Source of the DNA: VXNE01 sp965200505 | GTDB lineage: Bacteria > Pseudomonadota > Gammaproteobacteria > Pseudomonadales > Azotimanducaceae | Reading direction: 5' to 3' | Length of the DNA: 64,000 nt | Assembly (NCBI GenBank): GCA_965200505.1 | Contig: OZ241343.1 | Coordinates: forward strand, 3,534,001-3,598,000 | Shown: one piece after another, positions 16,877 through 26,457 of the stretch | Layout: every line of letters starts with the position of its first letter | Numbering within the stretch: the first letter of the stretch is position 1 | Program-made: the position numbers and the translations under genes | The notes under the pieces: model-generated | Seen by the model: only the letters and a program-made list of their open reading frames with translations | What the model was told of the DNA's origin: nothing | Databases searched by the model: none

Positions 16877-18022
16877 ATGCCCATGATGCTCAACGAAGAG
16901 CAGACCATGCTCAAGGAGACGGCCAAGGAGTTCTGCTCGGAAAACGCCCCCATCAGCCAGTTGCGGAAACTGCGCGACGACGACCACCCGGACGGGTTCG
17001 ACCGTGACACGTGGGCGGCCATCGCGGCGCTGGGTTGGGCGGGCATCCCGTTTCCGGAGGAACACGGCGGCTTGGCGTTCGGCTACAAGGGCTTGGGCGT
17101 CGTCACGGAGGAGACCGGGCGCACGCTGGCGGCGAGCCCGCTCTTTGCCAGCGTGTGGCTGGGCGGCACTGCCATCGCCATCGGCGGCAGCGCGGCGCAG
17201 AAGGCGGCGCTGTTGCCCAAGGTGGCGGCCGGGGAACTGCTCTTGGCCCTCGCCTTGGAGGAAACCCATCGCCACAATCCGTATGGGGTGGCGGCACAGG
17301 CCGTGGCCGGCAATGGCGGCCACACGCTCACCGGCGCCAAGACCTTCGTGCTCGATGGCCATGTGGCGGATCGGTTCATCGTCGCCGCCCGCACCACCGG
17401 CGCCGCCGGCGACCGGCATGGCATCACGCTGTTCATCGTCGAAGCCGGGGCGCCGGGGCTCACCGTCACCCGCACCCGCATGGCGGACAGCCGCAACGCG
17501 GCGAACGTGGCATTGGACGGGGTGGCCGTGGGCGCGGACGCGGTGGTGGGCCAAATCGATCAAGGCGCCGACGTGCTGGACCCGGTGTTGGACATCGCCC
17601 GCATCGGCCTCGCCGCGGAGATGCTGGGGTCTGCCCAGGAGTGCTTCGACCGCACCGTCGCGTACTTGAAGGAGCGCGAGCAGTTCGGGGTGCCCATCGG
17701 CTCATTCCAGGCGTTGAAGCACCGCGCCGCCAACATGTTCTGCGAATTGGAACTGTCGAAGTCCGTGGTGCTGGAGGCTCTGACGGCGTTGGACGACGGG
17801 CGCGACGCGAAGGAAGTGGCCAAGCTCGCGAGCCTCGCCAAGGCGAAGGTCGGCGAGACGTTCCACACCGTGTCCCGGGAGGGCATCCAGATGCACGGCG
17901 GCATCGGCATGACGGACGAGTTCGACATCGGCTTCTTCATCAAGCGCGCCGCCGTGACGGAGCAAACCTTCGGTGACGTCAACTTCCACCGCAACCGCTA
18001 CGGCGAGCTGGAGGGGTACTAA
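16877..18022 (+). CDS. Acyl-CoA dehydrogenase
   Basis: Protein of 381 residues, FAD-dependent, introducing an alpha-beta double bond into an acyl-CoA with electrons passed to ETF. Typical elements are present: N-terminal helical domain, LALALEETHRHNP in the middle, the YLKEREQFGVPIGSFQALKH helix, and QMHGGIGMTDEFDIGFF near the C-terminus. ATG 16877 begins a normal N-terminus (MLNEEQTMLKETAKEF). The divergent hydratase would act on its product. Chain length and substrate cannot be read from the sequence. Confidence 0.92.
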   Translation: MPMMLNEEQTMLKETAKEFCSENAPISQLRKLRDDDHPDGFDRDTWAAIAALGWAGIPFPEEHGGLAFGYKGLGVVTEETGRTLAASPLFASVWLGGTAIAIGGSAAQKAALLPKVAAGELLLALALEETHRHNPYGVAAQAVAGNGGHTLTGAKTFVLDGHVADRFIVAARTTGAAGDRHGITLFIVEAGAPGLTVTRTRMADSRNAANVALDGVAVGADAVVGQIDQGADVLDPVLDIARIGLAAEMLGSAQECFDRTVAYLKEREQFGVPIGSFQALKHRAANMFCELELSKSVVLEALTALDDGRDAKEVAKLASLAKAKVGETFHTVSREGIQMHGGIGMTDEFDIGFFIKRAAVTEQTFGDVNFHRNRYGELEGY

Positions 18023-18023
18023 G

Positions 18024-20669
18024 ATGTGCCCGGCGGCGCCACGGCCAACCCGCTCCTCAGCCGCGGTGTGTTGCGCAGTGCAGCCGGCTAGGGCCCCCGC
18101 CGCGGCGGTCTGCGCCGCGCGGCCGGCCAAGGTGACGGCCGCGCTGGCGTTGATGCTCGCGCTTGGCGCCTCGGCGGCCGCTGGCGATCCGCTGCCGGCA
18201 CCGTTGCGCGCCCAAGTGGAGGCGCTGAAGAGCGCGGTCGCGGAAACCCCCACCACCGCCGCCACGGTCACGGCCCGCGCCGAAACGTTGGCGGATTGGG
18301 TGGACGCCCATGCGCTGGCCGGATTGCCGGGCTCGCCTTGGGCCGCGCGAGCGCGGCGTTTCGTGGTGGTGCCGCCCATGGGCGCCGCGGCGCTGGCGGC
18401 CAGCGCCCAATTGGACGCTTGGGTGCGCGAATACCAGTTGCGCGACGAGCAGCCCGAAGCGTTGGGGCAATTGAGCGCGACCATCGGCCCGTTTGTCGCC
18501 GGCTCGCTGGCGACCATCACCCAAACTTGGACCGCCGGCGCCCGCGGCATGGCAACGGGCGGCGGTGTGTGGGTGGCGCGTCACTTCAACACGCTGTATG
18601 GCGCGTTCCAAACCGATGACCCCACCGCCGAGGGCTACATCACCATCTCGACGAGCGACGGCGATGCCCGCTTCGAGGTGGAGTCGATCATGGCGTCCGG
18701 CCCCCACGGCGGCTTCCGGGCGCCCGAGCCGGCACTGGCGTTCCGCTTGGTGGCCGGCCATGTGGATGCCGGCGAGACGGTCACGGTGACGTATGGCGAC
18801 GCCACCGGCGGCGGCGCCGGGCTGCGCATCACCACGGTGTCCGGCGAGCATGTGCCGCTGCCGTTCTATGTGGACATTGACGGCACCGGGGATTGGCTCA
18901 TGCTGCCCCTGCAGCCGTTCGCCATCACCGGCGCCGAGGCGACCGGAGTGCATGGCTTCGCGCCGAGCGTGGTGGCGCCGGGTGAGCCCTTCGAGCTATC
19001 GGTGCGGGCGGAGGATGCGTGGTTCAACCGCGCGACCGGCGCCGTGCCGGCGTTCGACGTGCTGGTGGATGGCGAGGTGGTGGCGGCCACCGAAGGCGGC
19101 GGCGCCATCGAAATCGTGGAACTCGCCATCGACGAACCCGGCCCGCATTGGATCGACCTGCGTTCCGCGGACGGCGCCATCGTCGGCCAAGCGAACCCGG
19201 TGCTGGTGGCCGAGGCGCCGCGGCCGCGCATCTACTGGGGCGACACCCATGGCCACTCCGGGCAGGCGGAGGGCATCGGCACCATTGACTATTTCATGCG
19301 TTTCGCGCGGGACGACGCGCGCTTGGATTTCGTCACCCATTCCGAGCACGACACGATGTTGGACGCCGCCGAGTGGCGGCTCATGCGCGACACGGTGACG
19401 GCCCATTACGTACCGGGCGAGTTCATTCCGTACCTCGGCTATGAATGGACGGTGACGGCCTACGGCGGCGGTGGCCACCACAACGTGTTGTACCGCGACC
19501 CGGCCGGGCGCGAACCGGTGTCGGCGCTCGAATATCCCACGCTGTCGCGGCTCTATCAGCGCCTGCGCGAGTTGTACGACCCGAACGACGTGGTGGTCAT
19601 TCCCCACGCCCACAACCCCGGCGACGCCCGCTTCTCGGACCCGCTCCTGGAACCCTTGATCGAGGTGATGTCCATGCACGGCACGTTCGAGTGGTTCATC
19701 CGGAACTACTTGGGCAACGGCCATCAAGTGGGCTTCGTGGCCGCGTCGGACGACCACCTCTCCCATCCCGGCTACGCCGCGCCCAGCCGCAACTCGTTGG
19801 CGCAGCGGGGCGGGCTTGGCGCCGTGCTGGCGGCGGAGCGCTCGCGGGACGCCATCTTCGACGCCATGAAAGCGAGCCGCACCTACGCCACCACTGGCCC
19901 GCGCATCATTCTGGACGTTTCGCTGAACGGCGCGGAAATGGGCCAGCGCACGGCGTTCGTGACGGAGCGCAACCTCGCCGGCCGGGTGATCGGCACGGCA
20001 CCCATCGCGGACATCACGGTGTTCAAGAACGACGCGCCGGTGTGGTCGAAGGACTATCTCACCGCCACCGGGGCGCCGGGTGCCGGCCCGGCCACGCTGC
20101 ATCTTTCATTCCACTCGGATGCGACGCCGCACCACTGGGGCGACGCGCCGCGCGGTTGGCGGCATTGGCGCGGGCGGCTGACGCTGACGGGCGGCCGCAT
20201 CGTGCAAGCGCGCGGCACGGACTTCGTCAATCCCAACGTGCAGGCGCTGGCGGCGGACGGCGACGGCTACCGCTTCAAGACCATCACCCGGGGCGATGCC
20301 AGCACCATCGTGCTGACGGTGGACGGGCTCACCGCGGACGCGAAGCTGGTGCTGGCGCTGGAGGATGCGGCGGAGACCGGCAGCGCGCCGCCGTTCTACC
20401 GCCCGCCGGTGAAGATTGCCGGCGGGTTTGTGGAGTTTCCGGTGGCCGAGGCGTTGGCCGGCCGGTTGGCGCGGCCCATGCCGATTCCCGGCTACGAGGA
20501 CAGCATCACGTTGAGCCGCGTGGTGGCGGGGGAGCGCGACGTGGCCTTTGAGTACCGGGACGTGGACGACCCGCGCCAAGGCGACTACTACTATGTGCGG
20601 GTGCGCCAAGCGGACGACGCCGCGGCTTGGTCCAGCCCGATCTGGGTGGGTGGCTACGCGCCGAAGTAG
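18024..20669 (+). CDS. PHP/DUF3604-type metallohydrolase, exported
   Basis: Protein of 881 residues from ATG 18024. A probable signal peptide core (ALALMLALGASAAAG) ends near residue 54; GTG 18132 would place it at the very N-terminus, so the start is uncertain. From about residue 406 the sequence reads YWGDTHGHSGQAEG, DFVTHSEHDT, then VIPHAHNPGD and FVAASDDHLSHPG, the metal-binding His/Asp signature of PHP-domain hydrolases of the DUF3604/CehA-McbA group. The preceding part looks like beta-sandwich domains. It is predicted to hydrolyse a phosphate ester or similar substrate in the periplasm; the substrate is unknown. It begins one base after the acyl-CoA dehydrogenase stop and may be read through from it. 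Confidence 0.82.
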   Translation: MCPAAPRPTRSSAAVCCAVQPARAPAAAVCAARPAKVTAALALMLALGASAAAGDPLPAPLRAQVEALKSAVAETPTTAATVTARAETLADWVDAHALAGLPGSPWAARARRFVVVPPMGAAALAASAQLDAWVREYQLRDEQPEALGQLSATIGPFVAGSLATITQTWTAGARGMATGGGVWVARHFNTLYGAFQTDDPTAEGYITISTSDGDARFEVESIMASGPHGGFRAPEPALAFRLVAGHVDAGETVTVTYGDATGGGAGLRITTVSGEHVPLPFYVDIDGTGDWLMLPLQPFAITGAEATGVHGFAPSVVAPGEPFELSVRAEDAWFNRATGAVPAFDVLVDGEVVAATEGGGAIEIVELAIDEPGPHWIDLRSADGAIVGQANPVLVAEAPRPRIYWGDTHGHSGQAEGIGTIDYFMRFARDDARLDFVTHSEHDTMLDAAEWRLMRDTVTAHYVPGEFIPYLGYEWTVTAYGGGGHHNVLYRDPAGREPVSALEYPTLSRLYQRLRELYDPNDVVVIPHAHNPGDARFSDPLLEPLIEVMSMHGTFEWFIRNYLGNGHQVGFVAASDDHLSHPGYAAPSRNSLAQRGGLGAVLAAERSRDAIFDAMKASRTYATTGPRIILDVSLNGAEMGQRTAFVTERNLAGRVIGTAPIADITVFKNDAPVWSKDYLTATGAPGAGPATLHLSFHSDATPHHWGDAPRGWRHWRGRLTLTGGRIVQARGTDFVNPNVQALAADGDGYRFKTITRGDASTIVLTVDGLTADAKLVLALEDAAETGSAPPFYRPPVKIAGGFVEFPVAEALAGRLARPMPIPGYEDSITLSRVVAGERDVAFEYRDVDDPRQGDYYYVRVRQADDAAAWSSPIWVGGYAPK

Positions 20670-20685
20670 GGCCGCGGCGGCCCGC

Positions 20686-21675
20686 TCAGGCCCGCCAACT
20701 GCCGGTGGTCAGGATGTCTTTGAACTCGTCGCGAGTGAGCGGTCGATGGGGCGTGTTGGCCTCCATCGCTGCGCCGTAGTGTGGGCGCGGCTGGCAATGG
20801 AACACCCCTAGCGGCATCGGCAGCGCGTCATCGTCCAAGCGGGCGAGGGCCATGCCGAGGGCCGGGTTGGTCTCGTCATGCACCGTCGCCTCCGCGCTGT
20901 TTCCGGTGACGCGGAACGTGCCCCGCCACGGTTCATAAACCAGCCCCCGTTCGCCGTTCGCGCCGAACAGCATGGGTTCGCCGTGGCGCACTTGCACGGT
21001 TTTCTCGGCGCGGGCGGCCTTGCGCGTCAGGTCGCCGAAGGCGTTGTCGTTATAGACGATGCAGTTCTGCAGCACTTCCACGAAGGCGGCGCCGGCATGG
21101 GCGCTGGCGCGCGAGAGCATCTCCGGCAGGTGGTCTTGCAGGGTGTCCGCGCTGCGGGCGACGAAGCTGCCGCCGGCGCCCAAGGCGAGGGCCGCCGGAT
21201 TCACTGGGGTGTCGAAGGTGCCGGTGGGGGACGAAGGCGAGCGCGTGCCGGGCTTGGAGGTGGGTGAAGCCTGCCCCTTGGTGAGGCCGTAGATGGCGTT
21301 GTTGACGAGCACCAAGTTGAGGTCCACGTTGCGGCGCAGCACATGCAGCAGGTGGTTGCCGCCGATGGCGAGGAAGTCCGCATCGCCGCCCACCACCCAA
21401 ACATCCAAGTCCGGATTGGAAAGCTTGATGCCGGTCGCCAACGCCGGCGCCCGACCATGCACCGAGTGGAAGCCGTAGGTCTCCACGTAGTAGGGGAAGC
21501 GCGCCGCGCAACCGATGCCGGAGACGAACACCGTGTCCTCCGGGCGGCGGCCGAGTTCGGCGAGCACCCGCCGCACGGACTTGAGTATGGCGTAGTCGCC
21601 GCAGCCGGGGCACCAGCGAACCTCTTGGTCGGTCTCGAAGTCCCTCGGTGTGAGGGCGATGACTCGCTCGTTCAT
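20686..21675 (-). CDS. korB: 2-oxoacid:ferredoxin oxidoreductase, beta subunit (KorB-like)
   Basis: Protein of 329 residues. It carries the thiamine diphosphate and Fe-S signature of beta subunits: WCPGCGDY near the N-terminus, GIGCAARF, a GDADFLAIGGNH motif (GD plus N for Mg-ThDP), and a later cysteine in LQNCIVYND. With the alpha subunit it should decarboxylate a 2-oxoacid (2-oxoglutarate by family resemblance) to the acyl-CoA while reducing ferredoxin. The ATG overlaps the alpha stop codon (ATGA). Confidence 0.92.
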   Translation of the reverse strand: MNERVIALTPRDFETDQEVRWCPGCGDYAILKSVRRVLAELGRRPEDTVFVSGIGCAARFPYYVETYGFHSVHGRAPALATGIKLSNPDLDVWVVGGDADFLAIGGNHLLHVLRRNVDLNLVLVNNAIYGLTKGQASPTSKPGTRSPSSPTGTFDTPVNPAALALGAGGSFVARSADTLQDHLPEMLSRASAHAGAAFVEVLQNCIVYNDNAFGDLTRKAARAEKTVQVRHGEPMLFGANGERGLVYEPWRGTFRVTGNSAEATVHDETNPALGMALARLDDDALPMPLGVFHCQPRPHYGAAMEANTPHRPLTRDEFKDILTTGSWRA

Positions 21676-23546
21676 GGCGCCGCGCCGGGCAAGCAGGCGT
21701 CGAGCTCCGCTTCCAAGTGCGCCACCTTGAAGGGTTGCCCGCTCATTTGGCAAATCGCCCGCGCGTCCACCAAGAACTCGCTCCGAATGAGCCGAGTGAG
21801 CTGGCCGTGGTTCAACTCCGGCACGGCGACGGCGCGAAAGCCCTTGAGGATGGCCGCGAGCCCTTGCGGCAGTGGCCAGAGTTGCCGTAGGTGGACATGC
21901 CCCACGGCCACGCCGCGTTGCTCGAGGCGCTGCACCGCTTCCACGATGGCCCCATAGGTGGAACCCCAGCCGATGACGAGCAGGTCTCCGCGCTCCGCGC
22001 CGCCCTCAAGTTCGCAGGGCGGGGCGTCGGCCGCGATGCCGTCAATCTTGGCCGCCCGCAGGCGGCTCATGGCTTCGTGGTTGGCCGGATCGTAGGAGAT
22101 GTCGCCGCCGCCCACGGCGCGTTCCAAGCCACCGATGCGGTGCGTGAGCCCGGCGGTGCCGGGCTTGGCCCAAGGCCGCGCCAGGGTGTTGGCGTCGCGC
22201 CCAAAGGGCTGGAAGCCGGCCGGTTCAGTGCGAAACGCCGGCGCCAAGCCCGGCAGGGCATCCGCATCCGGCAGCTCCCACGGTTCGGCGGCGTTGGCGA
22301 TGTAGGCGTCCGAAAGCACCAGCACCGGCGTCATGTACTTCATGGCGATGCGGGCGGCTTCGATGATGATGCGGAAGCACTCGGCGGGGGTGGCCGGCGC
22401 CAGCACCGGCAGCGGCGCCTCGCCGTGGCGCCCGTACATGGCGAGGTTGAGGTCCGCCTGCTCCGGCTTGGTGGGCATGCCCGTGGATGGTCCGGCGCGC
22501 TGCACGTCGATGGTGAGCAGTGGCAGTTCCACCGCCACGGCCAGGCCGAGGGCTTCGCCTTTCAGCGCGAGCCCCGGCCCGGAGCTTGCCGTCACACCCA
22601 AGCCGCCGGCATAGGAGGCGCCGATGGCGGCGGTGGCGGAGGCGATTTCGTCCTCCGCTTGGAACGTCGTCACGCCGCGCCCTTTGAGGCCCGCCAAGAA
22701 GTGCAGGAGTGCCGAGGCCGGGGTGATCGGATAAGAGCAATAGGTGAGCTTGAGGCCGGAGAGCGCCGCCACCGCGGCGAGCCCCAAGCCCATCGCGTCC
22801 GTGCCGGTGACGGTGCGGAAGACACCGTGGCGCAGCGTGCCCGCCTTGCCTTGGGCGGCGCCGGCGGCATCGAGCTCCAAGGTCTCGCCATAGGCGTGCC
22901 CCGCGTTCAGTGCCGCGATGTTGGAAGCCGCCACCTCCGGTGCCTTGGCGAACTTGGCGTTGATCCACTCGATGGTCGGCCCGCGCTCGCCGCCGAAGAG
23001 CCAGAAACAGAGCCCCAACGACCAGAAGTTCTTCGCCCGGCCGGCTTGCTTCTTGCCAACGCCCGTCTCCGCCACGGCGAATGCGGTGAGCCGCGCGATG
23101 TCCACTGACAAGACGCGGTAGCGGCTGAGGGGGCTGCCTTCGAGCGGATTTGCCGTGTAGCCGGCGCGCTTCAAGTTGCGTTCGGAGAAGGCGCCGGGAT
23201 CCGCCACCACCAACCCGCCGGGCTTGAGCGCTTCAAGGTTCGTCTTGAGCGCCGCCGGATTGAACGCAAACAGTGCATCGGCTTGGTCGCCCGGGGTGAG
23301 CACGGCGTCGCCGCCGAACTGGATTTGGAAGGCGGACACGCCGAAGGTGGTGCCGGCCGGGGCGCGAATTTCCGCGGGAAAGTCCGGCAGGGTCATCAAA
23401 TCGTGCCGCTGCAGGGCGACCGCCTTGGCGAACTCGGCGCCCAGCACTTGGATGCCGTCTCCAGAGTCTCCGGCGAAGCGCACCACGGTGCGGCTGGTCG
23501 GCGCCGATGCGTGTGGCGCTTGGACGCTGGCCGTGGCGGCGGTCAT
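21672..23546 (-). CDS. korA: 2-oxoacid:ferredoxin oxidoreductase, fused gamma-alpha subunit (KorA-like)
   Basis: Protein of 624 residues. The N-terminal third is the gamma domain (VRFAGDSGDGIQVLGAEFAKA, then PAEIRAPAGTTFG), followed by the alpha domain with YPITPASALLHFLA, AEDEIASATAAIGASYAG and TSSGPGLALKGE. This gamma-alpha fusion is the usual form of bacterial KorA. It partners with the beta subunit encoded immediately downstream. The small membrane protein gene upstream overlaps by ATGA, so three genes form one translationally coupled unit. Oxygen-tolerant KorAB enzymes occur in aerobic bacteria, and the cbb3 oxidase elsewhere in the window fits low-oxygen growth. Confidence 0.92.
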   Translation of the reverse strand: MTAATASVQAPHASAPTSRTVVRFAGDSGDGIQVLGAEFAKAVALQRHDLMTLPDFPAEIRAPAGTTFGVSAFQIQFGGDAVLTPGDQADALFAFNPAALKTNLEALKPGGLVVADPGAFSERNLKRAGYTANPLEGSPLSRYRVLSVDIARLTAFAVAETGVGKKQAGRAKNFWSLGLCFWLFGGERGPTIEWINAKFAKAPEVAASNIAALNAGHAYGETLELDAAGAAQGKAGTLRHGVFRTVTGTDAMGLGLAAVAALSGLKLTYCSYPITPASALLHFLAGLKGRGVTTFQAEDEIASATAAIGASYAGGLGVTASSGPGLALKGEALGLAVAVELPLLTIDVQRAGPSTGMPTKPEQADLNLAMYGRHGEAPLPVLAPATPAECFRIIIEAARIAMKYMTPVLVLSDAYIANAAEPWELPDADALPGLAPAFRTEPAGFQPFGRDANTLARPWAKPGTAGLTHRIGGLERAVGGGDISYDPANHEAMSRLRAAKIDGIAADAPPCELEGGAERGDLLVIGWGSTYGAIVEAVQRLEQRGVAVGHVHLRQLWPLPQGLAAILKGFRAVAVPELNHGQLTRLIRSEFLVDARAICQMSGQPFKVAHLEAELDACLPGAAP

Positions 23547-23887
23547 GGGCGACGGTGCCCGTCCGGCAGCGCCCGCGCGCCGTCGCGCCGGCCGAGCCGT
23601 GCCTCAAGGCGCTCCATCCAAGCGTGGATGTGGTGTCGCGTCCACGGAATGTCCAATGCCACGAAGGCGACGCCGAGCGGGAACATCCAGAACCCGACGA
23701 TGGGCAGGAAGCCGAACACGCCGGCCACCATCAGCACCGCCCCCACCACGCTGCGCACACCGGGCGGGACGTGTCGGTCGCCCCATTTGAGCGTTCGCAA
23801 CGTGGTGAACGCGATGCGTCGCCGCAAGGCCCGCGTCGCCGTCGAGTGGCGCTCGCGGCCCGCGGGCCCCGAATTCGCTTGGGACAA
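23543..23887 (-). CDS. Small membrane protein with a two-helix hairpin
   Basis: Protein of 114 residues: a basic N-terminus, then two hydrophobic helices (about residues 45-63 and 66-82) with the text VRSVVGAVLMVAGVFGFLPI and GFWMFPLGVAFVALDIP, then a basic helical tail. Proteins with this hairpin are common and of unknown function in proteobacteria. It is coupled by ATGA to the korA-like gene, which may be coincidental packing. Confidence 0.7.
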   Translation of the reverse strand: MSQANSGPAGRERHSTATRALRRRIAFTTLRTLKWGDRHVPPGVRSVVGAVLMVAGVFGFLPIVGFWMFPLGVAFVALDIPWTRHHIHAWMERLEARLGRRDGARALPDGHRRP

Positions 23888-23936
23888 GATTGGCTCCCCG
23901 CTTTGCCGGTGCCGCCGTCGCGCTGCGCGGGCGGGC

Positions 23937-25046
23937 TCAGACCATCATCGGCCGTTCGTCTGGCGCGTCGTGCTGACCGGGATGGGCGCGGCGCGGCAGG
24001 TCGGGATCGATGGACAGGAAACGGTAACGCCCATCCTCATGCAATGTGCGCCGCAGGCGGTTGCGGTGCATCAAGAGGTGGCAGTGGGCGATGGCTTCGC
24101 CGAGCGCCATCATGGTTTGGCGCGGGTCAAGTTCGCGGGCGAACAGCACCGGCAGCAGATCCTTCGCCACCTGCGGCTCGACGCATGCCTCCTCGATGGC
24201 CAGCAGCCGATCCTCATGGTGGCTGATGAGCTGCCGCAGCCGTTCGCGCACGCCTTGGAACGGCAGGTTGTGCGCCGGCAGCACGAGGGTGTCCGCCGGC
24301 GTCTCCAGGAACTTGTCGTGGGATTCCATCCACTGCTGCAGCGGATTCGCCTCCGGCTCCGTGGGGTGGACGCTCACGTTGGAGGTGATGATGGGCAGGA
24401 TCTGATCGCCGGAGATGAGGATGCCTAGGCTCTTGCAATGCAGGCAAGCGTGTTCCGGCGAGTGCCCGGCGCCCACGACCACCTGCCAATCGTGCTCGCC
24501 GATGGCCAGCACGTCGCCATCCTGCAGGCGGTGGTAGCCCATCGGCATCTCCGCCATCGACAGGCCGTCGCTTGAACGCCGGCTCCACAGGCGCCCCAGT
24601 TCCTGCAGGTAATCCGCCGGCATGCCATAGCGCTGATAGAAGAGCGCCCCCTGCCAACTGCCGTGGGAACCGCTGCCGAAACCGCCGCTGGAGAAGGCGC
24701 GCGCTTGGTAGTACTCGGCGCGGGTCATGTAGAGCGGGCAGTGGAAGCGTTCCGTGATGGCGCTGGCTTGCCCCACGTGGTCTGGGTGCATGTGGGTGCA
24801 GATGACGCCCTTCACCGGCCGCCCGCGCAGTTCGTCGTCGAAGATGCCGCACCAAAGGTCGCCGGTTTCGGGGGTGGCGAGGCCTGTATCGACCACATAC
24901 CAGCCATCCCGATCTTCGAGCAGATAGAGGTTGATGTGGGACAGCGAGCCGCGCATCGGCATCGTCAGCCAACGCACGCCATCGGCCACCTCGACCGTCT
25001 CTCCGGGCGTGGGGTGGGCGTCGTAGGGATAGTGGAGCTCGTCCAT
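23937..25046 (-). CDS. MBL-fold metallohydrolase
   Basis: Protein of 369 residues with the metallo-beta-lactamase motif THMHPDHVG (zinc ligands H-x-H-x-D-H), a downstream GHSPEH and SGDQILP for the remaining metal ligands, and a helical C-terminal region in which HNLPF may provide the last histidine. The family hydrolyses thioesters, lactones or related bonds. There is no signal peptide, so it acts in the cytoplasm. It is separated by 49 bases from the korAB group on the same strand. Confidence 0.88.
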   Translation of the reverse strand: MDELHYPYDAHPTPGETVEVADGVRWLTMPMRGSLSHINLYLLEDRDGWYVVDTGLATPETGDLWCGIFDDELRGRPVKGVICTHMHPDHVGQASAITERFHCPLYMTRAEYYQARAFSSGGFGSGSHGSWQGALFYQRYGMPADYLQELGRLWSRRSSDGLSMAEMPMGYHRLQDGDVLAIGEHDWQVVVGAGHSPEHACLHCKSLGILISGDQILPIITSNVSVHPTEPEANPLQQWMESHDKFLETPADTLVLPAHNLPFQGVRERLRQLISHHEDRLLAIEEACVEPQVAKDLLPVLFARELDPRQTMMALGEAIAHCHLLMHRNRLRRTLHEDGRYRFLSIDPDLPRRAHPGQHDAPDERPMMV

Positions 25047-25200
25047 GCGCGACGATTATAGGCGACGGCGCCGCGGCCATGTGACGCCACGATGGCACCG
25101 GGCCGTTGCGGCAGCGTCCATATCAGGGCGCGGTGCGTACCGAGCGGCGCAAAGCTGTTAAATTAGCGCGACCAATGGGGAAGCATGGGGGACGAACACG

Positions 25201-26457
25201 ATGGCCATGAACGTGAAGCCGGTGGCGCATCTCGACGACGAGGTGAACGAGCTGCGCCTCGCCACCGCCGAGATCGTGAATGAGGACATCCTGCCGGTGG
25301 AGGACAAGCTCTACGGCTGGACCCACGACGGCGCCCGCCCATCCCGGGACGCCATCGACGAGGCGCGGGAACTGCGCCACCAGATTCAGGGCAAGGTGAA
25401 GTCGCGCAAGCTGTGGGCGCCGCACCTGCCGCAGGAGTTCGGCGGCATGGACCTCTCGTTCCTGCAGCACGCCTACATGAACGAGGTGCTCGCCTACAGC
25501 CCGGGCGCCGCATCCCTGTTCGGCGTGGTGGCGCCGAACTCCGGCAACCAGAAGATCTTGGCGAAGTACGGCACGCCGGATCAGCACCAGAAGTGGCTCA
25601 TCCCCTTGACGGAGGGGAACATGCAGTCTGGCTTTTCCATGACGGAGCCGCACAACGCCGGTTCGGACCCACGCTCCATCCAGACCCGCGCCGTGCTCGA
25701 CGGCGACGAGTGGGTCATCAACGGCCACAAGTGGTTCACCTCGAACGGCCACGCGGCGGACTTCTACATCGTGATGTGCCGCACCGCCGACCCGGACGAT
25801 CCCGGCGGCGTGAACGAGAAGATGACGCAGATCATCGTGCCGCGGAAGACGCCGGGAGTGAACATCGTGCGCGGCGTGCCGGTGTGGGGGCGCGCCTCCA
25901 GCCACTGCGAGATCATCTACGACAACGTGCGGGTGCCGAAGGAGAACCAACTGGGGCGCACCGGCACCGGCCATCAGGCCGCGCAAGACCGGTTGGGCGC
26001 CGGGCGCGTGTATCACTGCATGAACTCGGTCGGCTCCATGTGGCGCACGTTCGACCTGATGGTGGAACGCATCACCAGCCGCGTGGTGCATGGCGGCGAG
26101 AAGCTCGAGAGCAAGCAGTTCATGCAGGGCTTCATCGCCGATTCCTACATGGACATCCAGGCGGCGCGGCTCATGGTGGTGGATTGCGCGAACAAGATGG
26201 AGACCGGCGCGGACGCCCGCACGGACATCTCCGCCATCAAGATTTTCGTGCCGCTGGCGTTCCACCGCGTGGTGGACCGCGCCATCCAGGTGTTCGGCGC
26301 CAAGGGCGTCTCCGGCGACCTGCCGCTGGCCGGCTTCTACACCGGTGCCCGCACCCTGCGCATCGCGGACGGGCCGGACGAGGTGCATAAGATCCTCATT
26401 GCCAAGAACATCCTGCGGCGCTACCACGCCGGCGAAACTTGGGATTTCGGCAACTGA
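25201..26457 (+). CDS. Acyl-CoA dehydrogenase, ACAD10/11-like
   Basis: Protein of 418 residues. It contains EPHNAGSDPRSIQTRA, the substrate-binding strand WVINGHKWFTS, LGAGRVYHCMNSVGSMWRTFD, and a C-terminus with LRIADGPDEVHK, all of which match the ACAD10/11 branch of flavin-dependent acyl-CoA dehydrogenases. It resembles the enzyme at 59688-60953. The ATG is preceded by GGGGGACG, and TAAATT at 25159-25164 could be a -10 box, without a good -35. The stop overlaps the next gene (TGATG), so it is coupled to the hydratase. Substrate is unknown. Confidence 0.92.
   Translation: MAMNVKPVAHLDDEVNELRLATAEIVNEDILPVEDKLYGWTHDGARPSRDAIDEARELRHQIQGKVKSRKLWAPHLPQEFGGMDLSFLQHAYMNEVLAYSPGAASLFGVVAPNSGNQKILAKYGTPDQHQKWLIPLTEGNMQSGFSMTEPHNAGSDPRSIQTRAVLDGDEWVINGHKWFTSNGHAADFYIVMCRTADPDDPGGVNEKMTQIIVPRKTPGVNIVRGVPVWGRASSHCEIIYDNVRVPKENQLGRTGTGHQAAQDRLGAGRVYHCMNSVGSMWRTFDLMVERITSRVVHGGEKLESKQFMQGFIADSYMDIQAARLMVVDCANKMETGADARTDISAIKIFVPLAFHRVVDRAIQVFGAKGVSGDLPLAGFYTGARTLRIADGPDEVHKILIAKNILRRYHAGETWDFGN

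Noticed and set aside
20670..20685. Bidirectional terminator between the convergent PHP hydrolase and korB genes
   Set aside because: GGGCC and GGCCC can pair, but the stem is only about five bases and there is no T-tract on either side.
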